Assembly (NCBI RefSeq): GCF_900696085.1
Contig: NZ_CAADFC020000025.1
Location: 47,781 to 111,780 of the forward strand
Direction of reading: 5' to 3'
Source: Bradyrhizobium ivorense
GTDB lineage: Bacteria > Pseudomonadota > Alphaproteobacteria > Rhizobiales > Xanthobacteraceae
DNA length: 64,000 nt
Below the pieces are notes generated by a model that searched no databases, was not told where the DNA came from, and worked only from the letters and a program-made list of their open reading frames with translations. How positions within the stretch are numbered: the first letter of the stretch is position 1; each line of letters starts with the position of its first letter. Position numbers and translations under genes: made by a program. Below are positions 40,904-48,616 of the stretch, in pieces.

Positions 40904-42322
40904 ATGGCCGAGGAAATCGACGTTGCCCGATCCGCCGAGACCCTGCTCGACCGCACCCCGATGCGGGACGAGGAGGGCCAGCTCCGCCACGAATTCGTCG
41001 CGGCGATCACCAGCGCGATCCACGCCGCCGACCGGCCGCTGCTGTGCGAGGTGGTGGCGGAACTGCACAAGGCCGACCTCGGCGACCTGATCGCGGCGCT
41101 GGAGCCCGAGGACCGCGTCACCCTGGTCGAGATAACAGGTGCGGATTTCGACTTCTCGGCGCTCAACGAGGTCGACGAGGCGGTCCGCGAGGAGATCCTC
41201 GAGGAACTCGAGCCGGAGACGGTCGCCGAGGGCGTCCGCGAGCTCGAATCCGACGACGCCGTCGAGCTGCTCCAGAGTCTCAACGAGGAGGACCAGGAAG
41301 AGATCCTGGAGAAGCTGCCGGCGGCCGAGCGCGAGGACATCGAGCGCAGCCTGCTGTATCCGGAAAACTCCGCTGGCCGGCGGATGCAGACCAAGTTCAT
41401 CGCGGTCGCCCCGGATTGGACCGTCGGTCAGGCGATCGACTACATGCGCGACACGCCCGATCTGCCGGATCGATTCTACGAAATCTACGTGGTCGACGCC
41501 GACAAGCACTGGCTGGGCGCGGTTCCGCTCGACGTGCTGCTGCGCGCGCGCCGCCCGGTTCCGATCACCGACCTGGTCGACGAGGACCGCCGCCGCGTCT
41601 CCGCGCTGGAGGACCAGGAGCAGGTGGCGCGGATGTTCGGCAAGTACAATCTGGTCGCAGCCCCCGTGGTCGACACCACCGATCGCCTGGTCGGCGTCAT
41701 CACCATCGACGACGTCGTCGACGTGATCGAGGAGGAGGCCGACGAGGACCTCAAGGCGCTCGGCGGCGTCACCCATCCCGAAGAGCTCTCCGACACGGTC
41801 TGGACCATCGCCCGCGGCCGCTTCAACTGGCTCTTGGTCAATCTCGCCACCGCGTTCCTGGCCTCCTCGGTGCTCGGCCTGTTCGAGGGCCAGCTCGAGA
41901 AGATGGTGGCGCTCGCGGTGCTGGCGCCGATCGTGGCGAGCCAGGGTGGCAATGCCGCAACCCAGACCATGACGGTCGCGGTGCGCGCGCTCGCCACCCG
42001 CGAGCTCGGCTCGTTCAATGCGCTGCGCGTGGTGCTGCGCGAGACCATGGTCGGGCTGGTCAACGGCATCGCGTTCGCCGTCATCACCGGGATTGCCGCG
42101 GTGGCCTGGTTCAAGATCCCGGGCCTTGGCCTCGTCATCGGCCTTGCGATCATCTGCAACCTGGTCGCCGGCGCGCTCGGCGGCATCCTGATTCCGATGG
42201 TGCTGGAGCGGGTGCGGGCCGATCCGGCCGTGGCCTCCGGCACGTTCGTCACCACGGTCACCGACGTGGTCGGGTTCTTCTCCTTCCTCGGCATTGCAAC
42301 GCTGTGGTTCGGGCTGAAGTAG
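40904..42322 (+). CDS. mgtE: Magnesium transporter MgtE
   Basis: A 472-residue Mg2+ channel. The N-terminal superhelical domain (residues about 30-130) is very acidic, the paired CBS domains lie at about 137-255 (AIDYMRDTPDL, DRLVGVITIDDVVDVI) and five membrane helices fill residues about 290-470. Conserved channel segments such as APIVASQGGNAATQT and ELGSFNALRVVLRETMVGL are present. CBS and N domains close the pore when cytosolic Mg2+ is high. Length and architecture are standard. It is transcribed away from the deacetylases. Confidence 0.95.
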   Translation: MAEEIDVARSAETLLDRTPMRDEEGQLRHEFVAAITSAIHAADRPLLCEVVAELHKADLGDLIAALEPEDRVTLVEITGADFDFSALNEVDEAVREEILEELEPETVAEGVRELESDDAVELLQSLNEEDQEEILEKLPAAEREDIERSLLYPENSAGRRMQTKFIAVAPDWTVGQAIDYMRDTPDLPDRFYEIYVVDADKHWLGAVPLDVLLRARRPVPITDLVDEDRRRVSALEDQEQVARMFGKYNLVAAPVVDTTDRLVGVITIDDVVDVIEEEADEDLKALGGVTHPEELSDTVWTIARGRFNWLLVNLATAFLASSVLGLFEGQLEKMVALAVLAPIVASQGGNAATQTMTVAVRALATRELGSFNALRVVLRETMVGLVNGIAFAVITGIAAVAWFKIPGLGLVIGLAIICNLVAGALGGILIPMVLERVRADPAVASGTFVTTVTDVVGFFSFLGIATLWFGLK

Positions 42323-42393
42323 CGTAGCGTTTTCGAGCGAAGTGGCGCCCGGTTCACGGGAAGAAAACGCCTCAGACGAGGGCAGCTTTATCG

Positions 42394-42409
42394 TTAATCG
42401 AGCCTTAAC
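42394..42409 (+). promoter_or_regulatory. Perfect CtrA-binding motif upstream of an XRE regulator
   Basis: TTAA (42394-42397), seven bases, TTAAC (42405-42409) matches the full alphaproteobacterial CtrA consensus. It lies 40 bases upstream of ATG 42450. This distance supports that start over ATG 42417, which would place the site almost at the start codon. Confidence 0.5.
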
Positions 42410-42449
42410 GCGCTCCATGCATAATGCCTCCATCTTCCAGGGGGCCATC

Positions 42450-42761
42450 ATGCGGCGCTTGCGGCTCAAGGCGGACGGACGGATCGTCGAACTGCGCGAC
42501 GGCAGGGAATTTCCGCTTGCCCCGGCCGAACCCGCACCCACGTCGGCGACCACGCAGCCCGCGGTGCGCGACCTGCGCCGCCGCGCCCAGCTCACCCAGC
42601 TCGAATTCGCCGCCAAGCTCGGCGTACCCGTGGAAACCATCCGCAACTGGGAGCAGGGCAAGCGCGCCCCGCGCGGACCCGCCCGCGCACTGCTCGCCGT
42701 GATCGCCCATTCGCCGGAGACGGTGTTCGCCGCGCTGGCGAGCGAGCCGACGGCGGCGTGA
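42450..42761 (+). CDS. XRE-family helix-turn-helix regulator, putative CtrA target
   Basis: A 103-residue protein. Residues about 10-30 form a short N-terminal strand region (LKADGRIVELRDGREFPLA) and residues about 45-90 an XRE HTH (LRRRAQLTQLEFAAKLGVPVETIRNWEQGKRAPRGPARALLAVI). The NWEQGKRAP recognition sequence is typical of antitoxin-type or HTH_3 regulators. No partner gene is adjacent. ATG 42450 is preferred on the basis of its GGGG ribosome site and the CtrA motif position. Function unknown beyond DNA binding. Confidence 0.78.
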   Translation: MRRLRLKADGRIVELRDGREFPLAPAEPAPTSATTQPAVRDLRRRAQLTQLEFAAKLGVPVETIRNWEQGKRAPRGPARALLAVIAHSPETVFAALASEPTAA

Positions 42762-42806
42762 CGCACGGGTGTTGGTTTGATTCAAGTGTCAAACAGCTAG
42801 CTCGGC

Positions 42807-42909
42807 GTCATCACCCGCGCAGGCGGGTGATCCAGTATTCCAGAGGCAGTCGTTGTTGAGCCGATGGGCCGCGGCGTACTGGATCGCCCGGTCGAGGCCG
42901 GGCGATGAC
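42807..42909. repeat. Dispersed palindromic repeat, copy 1
   Basis: Begins GTCATCACCCGCGCAGGCGG, contains GATCCAGTATTCC and later GCGTACTGGATC as inverted arms, and ends GGGCGATGAC. Copy 2 with the same arms is at 48393-48560. The element is intergenic and would form a cruciform or mRNA hairpin. Confidence 0.75.
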
Positions 42910-42980
42910 AGCTGTGGGTGAGGACGCAGTTTTGCCATCTCGCGACATGATTTGTCCGAGCTTTGCGTTTCGTTTCGCCG

Positions 42981-43150
42981 CTCTGTGAACAGAGGGCGCA
43001 GGGAAAGCCGGGTGCCGATTGCACCCATGGGCCCGGTGCAACAAAAAAGCACCGGGGTAGGACCACAGGTGTAACCGGAAACAACCCGGCTTTCCCTGCG
43101 CGATGGGTTACGGCTTATACGTGCTCTCCCCGGCGAGACTGGGCTTTTTT
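42981..43150 (+). ncRNA. Highly structured element resembling a small RNA with terminator (repeat family)
   Basis: Read on the plus strand it contains a small hairpin CTCTG/CAGAG (42981-42994), an exact 18-bp stem formed by 42996-43013 and 43084-43101 (arm GCGCAGGGAAAGCCGGGT), an inner 8-bp hairpin CCCGGTGC/GCACCGGG (43032-43056), and a terminator-like hairpin CCCGG/CTGGG followed by C and six T (43129-43150). The sequence resembles a non-coding repeat I recall as widespread in Rhizobiales. Whether it is transcribed as a small RNA or is only a repeat is not known. Confidence 0.45.
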
Positions 43151-43678
43151 GTCACCGTCCTCGCAAGACGCATTCCCATCCTGCGAGAAGACACCTGCCA
43201 CTAGGGCGTCAGGCCTGCACGACTTCACCGTCCGCCTCGCATGCCGTCGTCACTGGCACACGCGGCGTCCACCGCATCTCACCGCAACACTATGACGATG
43301 CGCAGCGCCCCTCGATCGGGTGAGACGGCGCGCATTAAATCCGTGACTTGGGGTGCCTGTCAAGAACAAATTCGGAAAATGCGAAGATGATCTCCATAGG
43401 GCAGGAACGACCTCCTGCGGTTTGCGTCGGCATAATATGTGGAGCCACACGCCGACACCACGAGCCCATGGCAAAGCCGGAACAGCCGCTGACGAAGCCG
43501 CCGAGCAGGGCGGCAAGATGGGTGCGGGCGGAATTTCGTCCCGAGACCCGTCACCGCGTCTGAGTTGCAAGTCCCGTTGACAAATCGATGCGCCGCGCTC
43601 TATCTGCGCGAACGGGGAAGCGGTCTCCCCGCGAGGCGACATGCCCAAGAATCGCGTCCATACATCGAAGGACGCCGC
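43151..43678. other. Intergenic region downstream of the structured repeat, no supported gene
   Basis: It continues the repeat-like sequence to about 43330, then holds 43331-43678 with short open frames on both strands lacking ribosome sites. It should contain the promoter of the exported-protein gene at 43679, but none could be recognised. Confidence 0.4.
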
Positions 43679-44113
43679 ATGTCTGCATTTTGCTTCTCCT
43701 CTTTTCACATTCTGCGATGCGCCAAGGCGTGGGGCATTTGCGTGGCGGTACTGGCGCTCGGTCCAGCTCAGGCGGAGGATCAGTTCAGGATGCTGGACGG
43801 GAAGCAGATCAGGGCGCGCGTCGTTGGCATGGACATCACCGATGGACCGCATTGGTCGATGCATCTTCGTCCCGACGGCGCCCTGATCGGCGAAGAATCG
43901 GGAAGCTCATGGACCGGAAGCTGGGCGATCCGCAACGACCGGCTCTGCATGACCGTGCCGGGCAGCACATCGGCCGACTGCAATGAAGTCTGGATGTCCG
44001 GAAAGTTCATCAGAATGCGCGCAAACAATGATCAGGAGACGGTCAACGCGATGGTCGTGGCACATCGCGCGAAGCGATCAGACCTGCCGGTTCCAGCGTC
44101 ACGACCGAGGTGA
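43679..44113 (+). CDS. Small exported protein, paralogue of the protein at 46750-47148
   Basis: A 144-residue exported protein. The signal sequence is long (MSAFCFSSFHILRCAKAWGI, then CVAVLALGPAQA); the mature domain is about 90 residues, rich in beta strands, with QIRARVVGMDITDGPHW, DGALIGEESG, GSWAIRNDRLCMTV and a second Cys in DCNEV. The same spaced residues recur in the protein encoded on the opposite strand at 46750-47148, including the two Cys. A lipocalin-like or small beta-barrel fold is possible. ATG 43679 follows AAGGA. It probably shares a transcript with the next small gene. Confidence 0.7.
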   Translation: MSAFCFSSFHILRCAKAWGICVAVLALGPAQAEDQFRMLDGKQIRARVVGMDITDGPHWSMHLRPDGALIGEESGSSWTGSWAIRNDRLCMTVPGSTSADCNEVWMSGKFIRMRANNDQETVNAMVVAHRAKRSDLPVPASRPR

Positions 44114-44187
44114 AAACGTGCTCGTTCTACGAACAAAGCCCGTCACGGCGAGTTAGTGCACAGTTCTGACGAGGAAGTGAGACACCC

Positions 44188-44478
44188 ATGAAAAATTCTA
44201 CATCACTCGCTGCGTTATGCGCTGTCGCGTTGACCTTCGCATTCTCCGGGAGCGCTGCAAAAGCGCAATCTGCGCCTGTACAACAGGCACAGCCGCCCCA
44301 GCAGGCGGAGCAATCCCGCGAGCGGGACCGCAGCCGGGCAGAGGACGTCAAGATCGGACGCGACTGGAAGGCTCAAGGTGGCGAGAACGATCACGCGGGG
44401 CAGGCGCCGCCGAACGACGACCATCAAACCGTCGGCCGCGACTGGCGCGCGCATCCGGAGAACCGGGATCGCCAATAG
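44188..44478 (+). CDS. Small exported Gln/Arg-rich hydrophilic protein
   Basis: A 96-residue protein with a clear signal peptide (LAALCAVALTFAFSGSAAKAQ) and a disordered mature part. The motif IGRDWKAQGG recurs as VGRDWRAHPE near the end, a short internal repeat (GRDW-K/R-A). No enzyme features. GAGGAA before ATG 44188. It converges with the porin-like gene at its 3' end; the stop codons are 2 bases apart, so no terminator separates them. Confidence 0.65.
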   Translation: MKNSTSLAALCAVALTFAFSGSAAKAQSAPVQQAQPPQQAEQSRERDRSRAEDVKIGRDWKAQGGENDHAGQAPPNDDHQTVGRDWRAHPENRDRQ

Positions 44479-44479
44479 A

Positions 44480-45292
44480 CTATCGAGGCAGACTTGGCGA
44501 GGTCTGGTGCGCGGCATGACCTTCGAAGAAGGAAAGCGGAAAACCAAAGGTCAAGCCCGCACGAATTTCGTTCACCGGATGCCCACCGGTGAGCGCGTGC
44601 CGGACCGCGACGTCGAAGCTGAGATCGTCGCGCACGCGATAGATCAACCCGACCAGGCCAGAGAACGTTTCCTCTTTGCCAAACTCGTTCTCGTAAAATA
44701 TCTCGGCGACGGGACGCACCGTCCACGTCGCCGGCCCCTCGACGATCGCGCCGAGGAATACATCGGCATGATGGTCGCGGGTGATGGCAGTCTCGGCGTT
44801 CAAGTGAACAGTGCCCCAATCCCAGCGCTGCGAGACGATACCAGCCAGGCTGACCCCGGCGCCTGAATTGCCGGTGCTGTCCGGCAGGAGAACACCGAAC
44901 TCGGTCGCGATGCTCGGGCCGGTCTTGTCCTGCAGGCTGCCGGGCACAACCACGTGTTTGAGAAACGCGCCGGCGGCGGTCAGGCTGGTCGGCCCCGACG
45001 GAGAAAGCGGCGTTTGCCCCTGGCCCTCGAAGACAGCTTCCCAATCTTCAGTCAAACCGTAATTGATGACCCAAGCCGGTGCGATCAGGCTCGTTCCGCT
45101 CTCATCGCGCAAGCGCCCGGCCGGCTGAAGCTCGATCTCTATTTCTCCCTTTTTTGCGACCGCGGCATCGGTGCCGTCGAACGGGCGATAGGCCCACGCT
45201 GGACCAGACCAGACCGCCAACGTCAAAGCGACCGTCACGCGCAGCGCAAGGTATCTCGAGAAGCTGCCGAGGCTCCAGCCGGGTTCGCGCAT
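44480..45292 (-). CDS. Outer-membrane channel/transporter-like beta-barrel protein, last gene of an exported-protein operon
   Basis: A 270-residue exported protein with signal sequence (YLALRVTVALTLAVWSGPAWA). The mature part shows alternating hydrophobic beta strands (EIEIELQPAGRL, WVINYGLTEDWEAVFEGQGQ, TVRPVAEIFYENEF, SFDVAVRHAL) and ends with VNEIRAGLTFGF plus about 20 residues, consistent with the outer-membrane transporter-like superfamily related to MetA-pathway porins. It is 24 bases from the stop of the preceding fusion gene. A role in passing the substrate or product of the operon across the outer membrane is inferred from position. Confidence 0.7.
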   Translation of the reverse strand: MREPGWSLGSFSRYLALRVTVALTLAVWSGPAWAYRPFDGTDAAVAKKGEIEIELQPAGRLRDESGTSLIAPAWVINYGLTEDWEAVFEGQGQTPLSPSGPTSLTAAGAFLKHVVVPGSLQDKTGPSIATEFGVLLPDSTGNSGAGVSLAGIVSQRWDWGTVHLNAETAITRDHHADVFLGAIVEGPATWTVRPVAEIFYENEFGKEETFSGLVGLIYRVRDDLSFDVAVRHALTGGHPVNEIRAGLTFGFPLSFFEGHAAHQTSPSLPR

Positions 45293-45316
45293 GCGCCGCC
45301 TCCTACAGAGTCAATC

Positions 45317-46735
45317 TCAAGGCATCGGCTTGAACACCCAGATCGCCGCTGGCCCGGCGGCGCCCGCACGGACCGCAACCAGCAAACGGTCCATCTCCGG
45401 CACGAACAGCGACGTTCGCGCGCCCGTTGCCGTCGGCAGGCGCGCGATCCGTCGATAAGCCGCTCCATCGATTTCGAAAACGTCGACGTATCCCCCGCCG
45501 CAGCTCACATAGATGCGTCCGCGCTTTGCATCGACGAAGAGGTCGTCGACATCGCCGCAAGTCTCGGCGATTGCGACCGCCTTGCCGTCGGTCGAGAAGG
45601 CGGCAAGCTCGGAGGGACTGCGGTACACCAGGAGAACGCGGTCCCGGTCGCGATCGATGGCCATCGCAAAATTGCCGCCTTTGTCCAGCGGCCAGTTGGC
45701 AAGCTGTTTCCCGGAAGCGCCGTCCACCACCGCGACCGCGCGCGCGTCCGGCAGGTTGACAAAGATGCGGCCGGTCTCCGGATCGATCTGGAAGCTTTCC
45801 GGATGCGCCTTCAGCGGAACGCTTTGAACCTTGCTGCGGGTCAATGGGTCCAGGACCGCCAGGCCGCCGCTGCCAAAGCCGACGATGACACGTTTACCCG
45901 CCGCATCGACCCGGATGTTGTCGGCATCGCTGCCGAGTTCGATCCGCCCCGTCGCCTTGTACTCGTTGGCCTCGTAGAGCCGTACCGATCCGTCACCGGC
46001 ATTGGCGACATAGAGGGTGTCGGTCGACGGCTCATAGCCGACGCCTTGGGGTTCGCTCAATCCGGTAATGGTTCGAAGCAGACGGTGTGCCGCGAGGTCG
46101 ACGACGCCGACGCTGTCGTTGCCGAGCTCGGCCACGAACAGTCGCTGACGCTTCAGGTCGACCGCCAGGTGATCGATCCGGCCGTTGATATCGCCGAGCG
46201 GGATCTTGGTTTCGAGCTGGAGCGGCGCCTTGTCTCCTGCCGATTCGGCTGCCGCTGCCAGCATCGGAACGAGCGCCTCGATCCGCTGCACGATCTGATC
46301 GCGGGTCGCCTCATAGTCGTCGATGCCCAAGGGAATGCCGGACCAGTAGGTCACATCGGCGCGGCCGCGCTGCTCCGGGGGAATTTGATCGAACGCCACC
46401 ACGCGGTCCGCCGCAATCATGTCGTCCGCGGTCAGTTGTTGCGGCGTATTGGCCGCCTCCAGACCATCCAGTGCAAGACCGTCCTGAACCCTGACCGGAA
46501 CAGACCGATAGAGATCGATGCCGCGCGAGATCGCCCTGAACGGCAGTCCGCGTTCCTGCGCGGCCCCGTTGAAATAGGCAGCGGCCATCTGGCTGTTGAC
46601 CACGCCGTGTTGGCAGACAAAGACGATGGTCTTTGGCTCACCCGCCGGCGCGGACGCGGCCGATACCGTCAGGATCGCAAAGACAGCAGCCACGAGGCGC
46701 AGCCTTGCCTGAACATTCCGGACCACGGTTCGCAT
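45317..46735 (-). CDS. Exported fusion: low-molecular-weight phosphatase-like domain plus YncE-type beta-propeller
   Basis: A 472-residue protein. After a signal peptide (LRLVAAVFAILTVSAASAPA) comes a domain of about 130 residues similar to low-molecular-weight tyrosine phosphatase/arsenate reductase (TIVFVCQHGVVNSQMAAAYF). It keeps the nucleophile-position Cys41 but has Asn47 where the phosphate-binding Arg of C-x5-R belongs. From about residue 165 repeated blades follow (RIDHLAVDLKRQRLFVAELG; LSEPQGVGYEPSTDTLYVAN; DNIRVDAAGKRVIVGFGSGG), a YncE/cytochrome-D1-like propeller. A catalytically altered or binding domain joined to a propeller scaffold is inferred. The gene lies in a five-gene operon of exported proteins. 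Confidence 0.82.
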   Translation of the reverse strand: MRTVVRNVQARLRLVAAVFAILTVSAASAPAGEPKTIVFVCQHGVVNSQMAAAYFNGAAQERGLPFRAISRGIDLYRSVPVRVQDGLALDGLEAANTPQQLTADDMIAADRVVAFDQIPPEQRGRADVTYWSGIPLGIDDYEATRDQIVQRIEALVPMLAAAAESAGDKAPLQLETKIPLGDINGRIDHLAVDLKRQRLFVAELGNDSVGVVDLAAHRLLRTITGLSEPQGVGYEPSTDTLYVANAGDGSVRLYEANEYKATGRIELGSDADNIRVDAAGKRVIVGFGSGGLAVLDPLTRSKVQSVPLKAHPESFQIDPETGRIFVNLPDARAVAVVDGASGKQLANWPLDKGGNFAMAIDRDRDRVLLVYRSPSELAAFSTDGKAVAIAETCGDVDDLFVDAKRGRIYVSCGGGYVDVFEIDGAAYRRIARLPTATGARTSLFVPEMDRLLVAVRAGAAGPAAIWVFKPMP

Positions 46736-46749
46736 CTTAGCATCTCACT

Positions 46750-47148
46750 TCAATTCCGGTCCGCGGGTTGGACGATCCCGTCGAATGCGAGCCCGAGCCC
46801 GGACGGCACCAGTTCGATGCGCTCGCCGCTGAGCGTCACCGCGTAGCAACCGTCGTCGTTGTCCCCAAGCCGAAGGCACAGCTGGTCTTTGTCGATCGAC
46901 CACGTCCCGACCTTCTTCGTGCCCATCGAAAAGCTTCGCAGCGTACCGTCACGCTCGTAGACGAGGCGGTAGTGGACCTCATCCGTCAGCTGCATTCCCG
47001 CGAGCCTGGCCCTGATCTGGGCGCCGGTTAGCCTTCGAGCGTCCGCGGCAGCGAAGCCGTCGGATGCCAGCAACATCAGTCCGACGGCCGCTGCGGCAGC
47101 AACGACCAACGTATGCTCAACTCCAATGCGTACGGATGCCCGCGTCAT
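46750..47148 (-). CDS. Small exported beta-rich protein, paralogue of the protein at 43679-44113
   Basis: A 132-residue exported protein with signal segment (VRIGVEHTLVVAAAAAVGLMLLASDGFAAA in pieces). The mature part repeats the pattern of its paralogue: LTGAQIRARLAGMQLTDEVHY, DGTLRSF, GTWSIDKDQLCLRL, GCYAVTLSGERIEL, including both Cys. ATG 47148 overlaps the upstream stop by ATGA, so it is coupled to the Cys-rich miniprotein. The gene may be periplasmic and bind a ligand, by analogy with small beta-barrels; no biochemical family recognised. Confidence 0.72.
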   Translation of the reverse strand: MTRASVRIGVEHTLVVAAAAAVGLMLLASDGFAAADARRLTGAQIRARLAGMQLTDEVHYRLVYERDGTLRSFSMGTKKVGTWSIDKDQLCLRLGDNDDGCYAVTLSGERIELVPSGLGLAFDGIVQPADRN

Positions 47149-47387
47149 TTCTTGCAGGACTTCACGCACATCTTGTACTCGGATTTGCAGGTCGGCCCGG
47201 CATAGTTCTTCATGCACGCCTTCTGTTGGTCGGCGCAGACCTTGCAACTGGTCTGTCCGAATACAACGTCGATGCTCGCAAGGACCCCGATCGCGGCCGT
47301 CAAGACAACGGCGAAACTCCATATCGCCTGCCGCGGACCGTTCACACGGATCAGCCGCCTACTGCTTGTCGTTTCGAACATCGCCAT
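47145..47387 (-). CDS. Exported cysteine-rich miniprotein
   Basis: An 80-residue protein with a signal or anchor helix (IWSFAVVLTAAIGVLASIDVVF) and a 34-residue mature end rich in Cys and Lys: CKVCADQQKACMKN, CKSEYKMC, KSCKK. Six Cys in pairs suggest disulfides or metal binding in a helical hairpin. It overlaps the previous gene stop by one base (TGATG) and the next start by four bases, so all three genes are translationally coupled. No known family; ATG 47387 chosen for this overlap, with ATG 47381 as alternative. Confidence 0.7.
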   Translation of the reverse strand: MAMFETTSSRRLIRVNGPRQAIWSFAVVLTAAIGVLASIDVVFGQTSCKVCADQQKACMKNYAGPTCKSEYKMCVKSCKK

Positions 47388-48052
47388 CACCGCCGTGCTT
47401 CCCCATAAGTGATTTGGTCGAACAGCGTCACACTGTCGGCCTTGGTCCACAGCCCGATTTTGCCGGCGTCGACGAAGGTGGAATCCTCGACCTCGAACAG
47501 CTGTTTGCCGTTGAACGACACGCGGTACCGTGAGCCGCTGAAGTCGACGCGCAGGCTGTGCCAGACGTCGGACGGAACCTTGACGTTGATGCCATACCCT
47601 CCCTTGCGGCCGACAATGTCGAGCTGGCTGCGGACGCCGTTGACAGTCTTGTAGAGAACAACGTTGTCCTCGAGCGCGTTGGCCCGGGTGACATAATAGT
47701 TGTTGGCGTCCTTCGCCCGCCAGACGATGCCGGCGGCGCGATCCTGCGATCCCGCGATGGCCTTGAACTTGATCTCGACAAAACCGTCCTTGATGCTGCT
47801 GTCGTTCTTCAGCAGCAGCGGGTAGGTCGCGCGGCCGGATTGCTTGAGCACCTTGGATTTCGACGGCGCGGTCTCGTCGCTTTCGACCGTCCATTTTGGA
47901 TCGCCCGAACCCGTGAGGGTGGAGGTCCAGCCCTCGGGCGCGACGCCGGTCTGCGGGCTCTCGAAACTGATCGCATGGTTCGACATGGCACTTGCTCCGG
48001 TGAAGAAAAGCGCGGCTGCGATGATGGCCGCGCGCCGTTGTGGATGAGACAT
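47387..48052 (-). CDS. Exported LamG/DUF1080-like carbohydrate-binding-fold protein, first gene of an exported-protein operon
   Basis: A 221-residue protein with signal peptide (RRAAIIAAALFFTGASAMS) and one concanavalin/LamG-like domain resembling DUF1080 (3-keto-disaccharide hydrolase-like): GFVEIKFKAIAG, AAGIVWRAKDANNYYVTRAN, WHSLRVDFSGSRYRVSFNG and AGKIGLWTKADSVTLFDQI. Known relatives bind or hydrolyse sugars; the catalytic residues are uncertain here. AGGAGT before ATG 48052 marks a good ribosome site and the probable operon start. Confidence 0.75.
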   Translation of the reverse strand: MSHPQRRAAIIAAALFFTGASAMSNHAISFESPQTGVAPEGWTSTLTGSGDPKWTVESDETAPSKSKVLKQSGRATYPLLLKNDSSIKDGFVEIKFKAIAGSQDRAAGIVWRAKDANNYYVTRANALEDNVVLYKTVNGVRSQLDIVGRKGGYGINVKVPSDVWHSLRVDFSGSRYRVSFNGKQLFEVEDSTFVDAGKIGLWTKADSVTLFDQITYGEARR

Positions 48053-48392
48053 CGGCAGACTCCTGTTTACTCAAGGAGCCGCACTGGCCATCGCCTTCCG
48101 GGCATCGCCCGTGGCTTCGAGGGATTGCTTCGGCCAGGCTCCGGCGGCGGATCAATATCCGGCGGCTTCCGCTCGGATGCGGACCTCAAGAGAAAAACGC
48201 TGAGAGGAGGTGGGGGATCGCTTTGGTCCATGTGTGCAAATTCCTCGACACGTCGAGCTATGCACAGTCCTTGGACCGAGGTCTCAAGGGGAGACTGCAG
48301 TTCCCCTACGGCCGTGATAATCCACGGGAGCGGTAAAAGCAATACGGCCACGACGCTGCGTTAGGTTTCGCATCGCCCGCCAAATAACCGGT
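48053..48392. other. Upstream region of the exported-protein operon
   Basis: No supported gene. It contains a 14-bp palindrome CTCGAC-AC-GTCGAG at 48244-48257, about 190 bases ahead of the operon start, and should hold its promoter, but no clear -35/-10 pair is visible. Confidence 0.4.
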
Positions 48393-48560
48393 GTCATCAC
48401 CCGCGCATGCGGGTGATCCAGTATTCCAGAGACGGCAGTGATTGAACCGAGAGGCCGCGGCGTACTGGATCGCCCGGTCCCGTCTACGCCAAGGCTTCGA
48501 CGAGGCTTGCGATCTTGGGCACGCCGTAGCTTTAGCGGAGGCGGCGAGCCGGGCGATGAC
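48393..48560. repeat. Dispersed palindromic repeat, copy 2, with internal insertion
   Basis: Shares with 42807-42909 the start GTCATCACCCGCGCATGCGG, GATCCAGTATTCCAGAG, the inverted GGCGTACTGGATCGCCCGG and the end GGGCGATGAC. It carries about 65 extra bases between the second arm and the end. It separates the exported-protein operon from the ABC importer operon. Confidence 0.75.
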
Positions 48561-48616
48561 GGCGGTGGTGGAGACGCGACCGCGCCGCGAGCTCTCGCAT
48601 GCGGCACCAAGCAAGG

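Noticed and set aside
42963..43295. 110-codon plus-strand frame in the repeat region
   Set aside because: It translates a structured repeat that, as I recall, yields similar spurious frames in many Rhizobiales; the stems and T-tract argue against coding.
43348..43563. Frame ending RAEFRPETRHRV
   Set aside because: Weak composition evidence, no ribosome site and overlapping frames on both strands; could not be supported.
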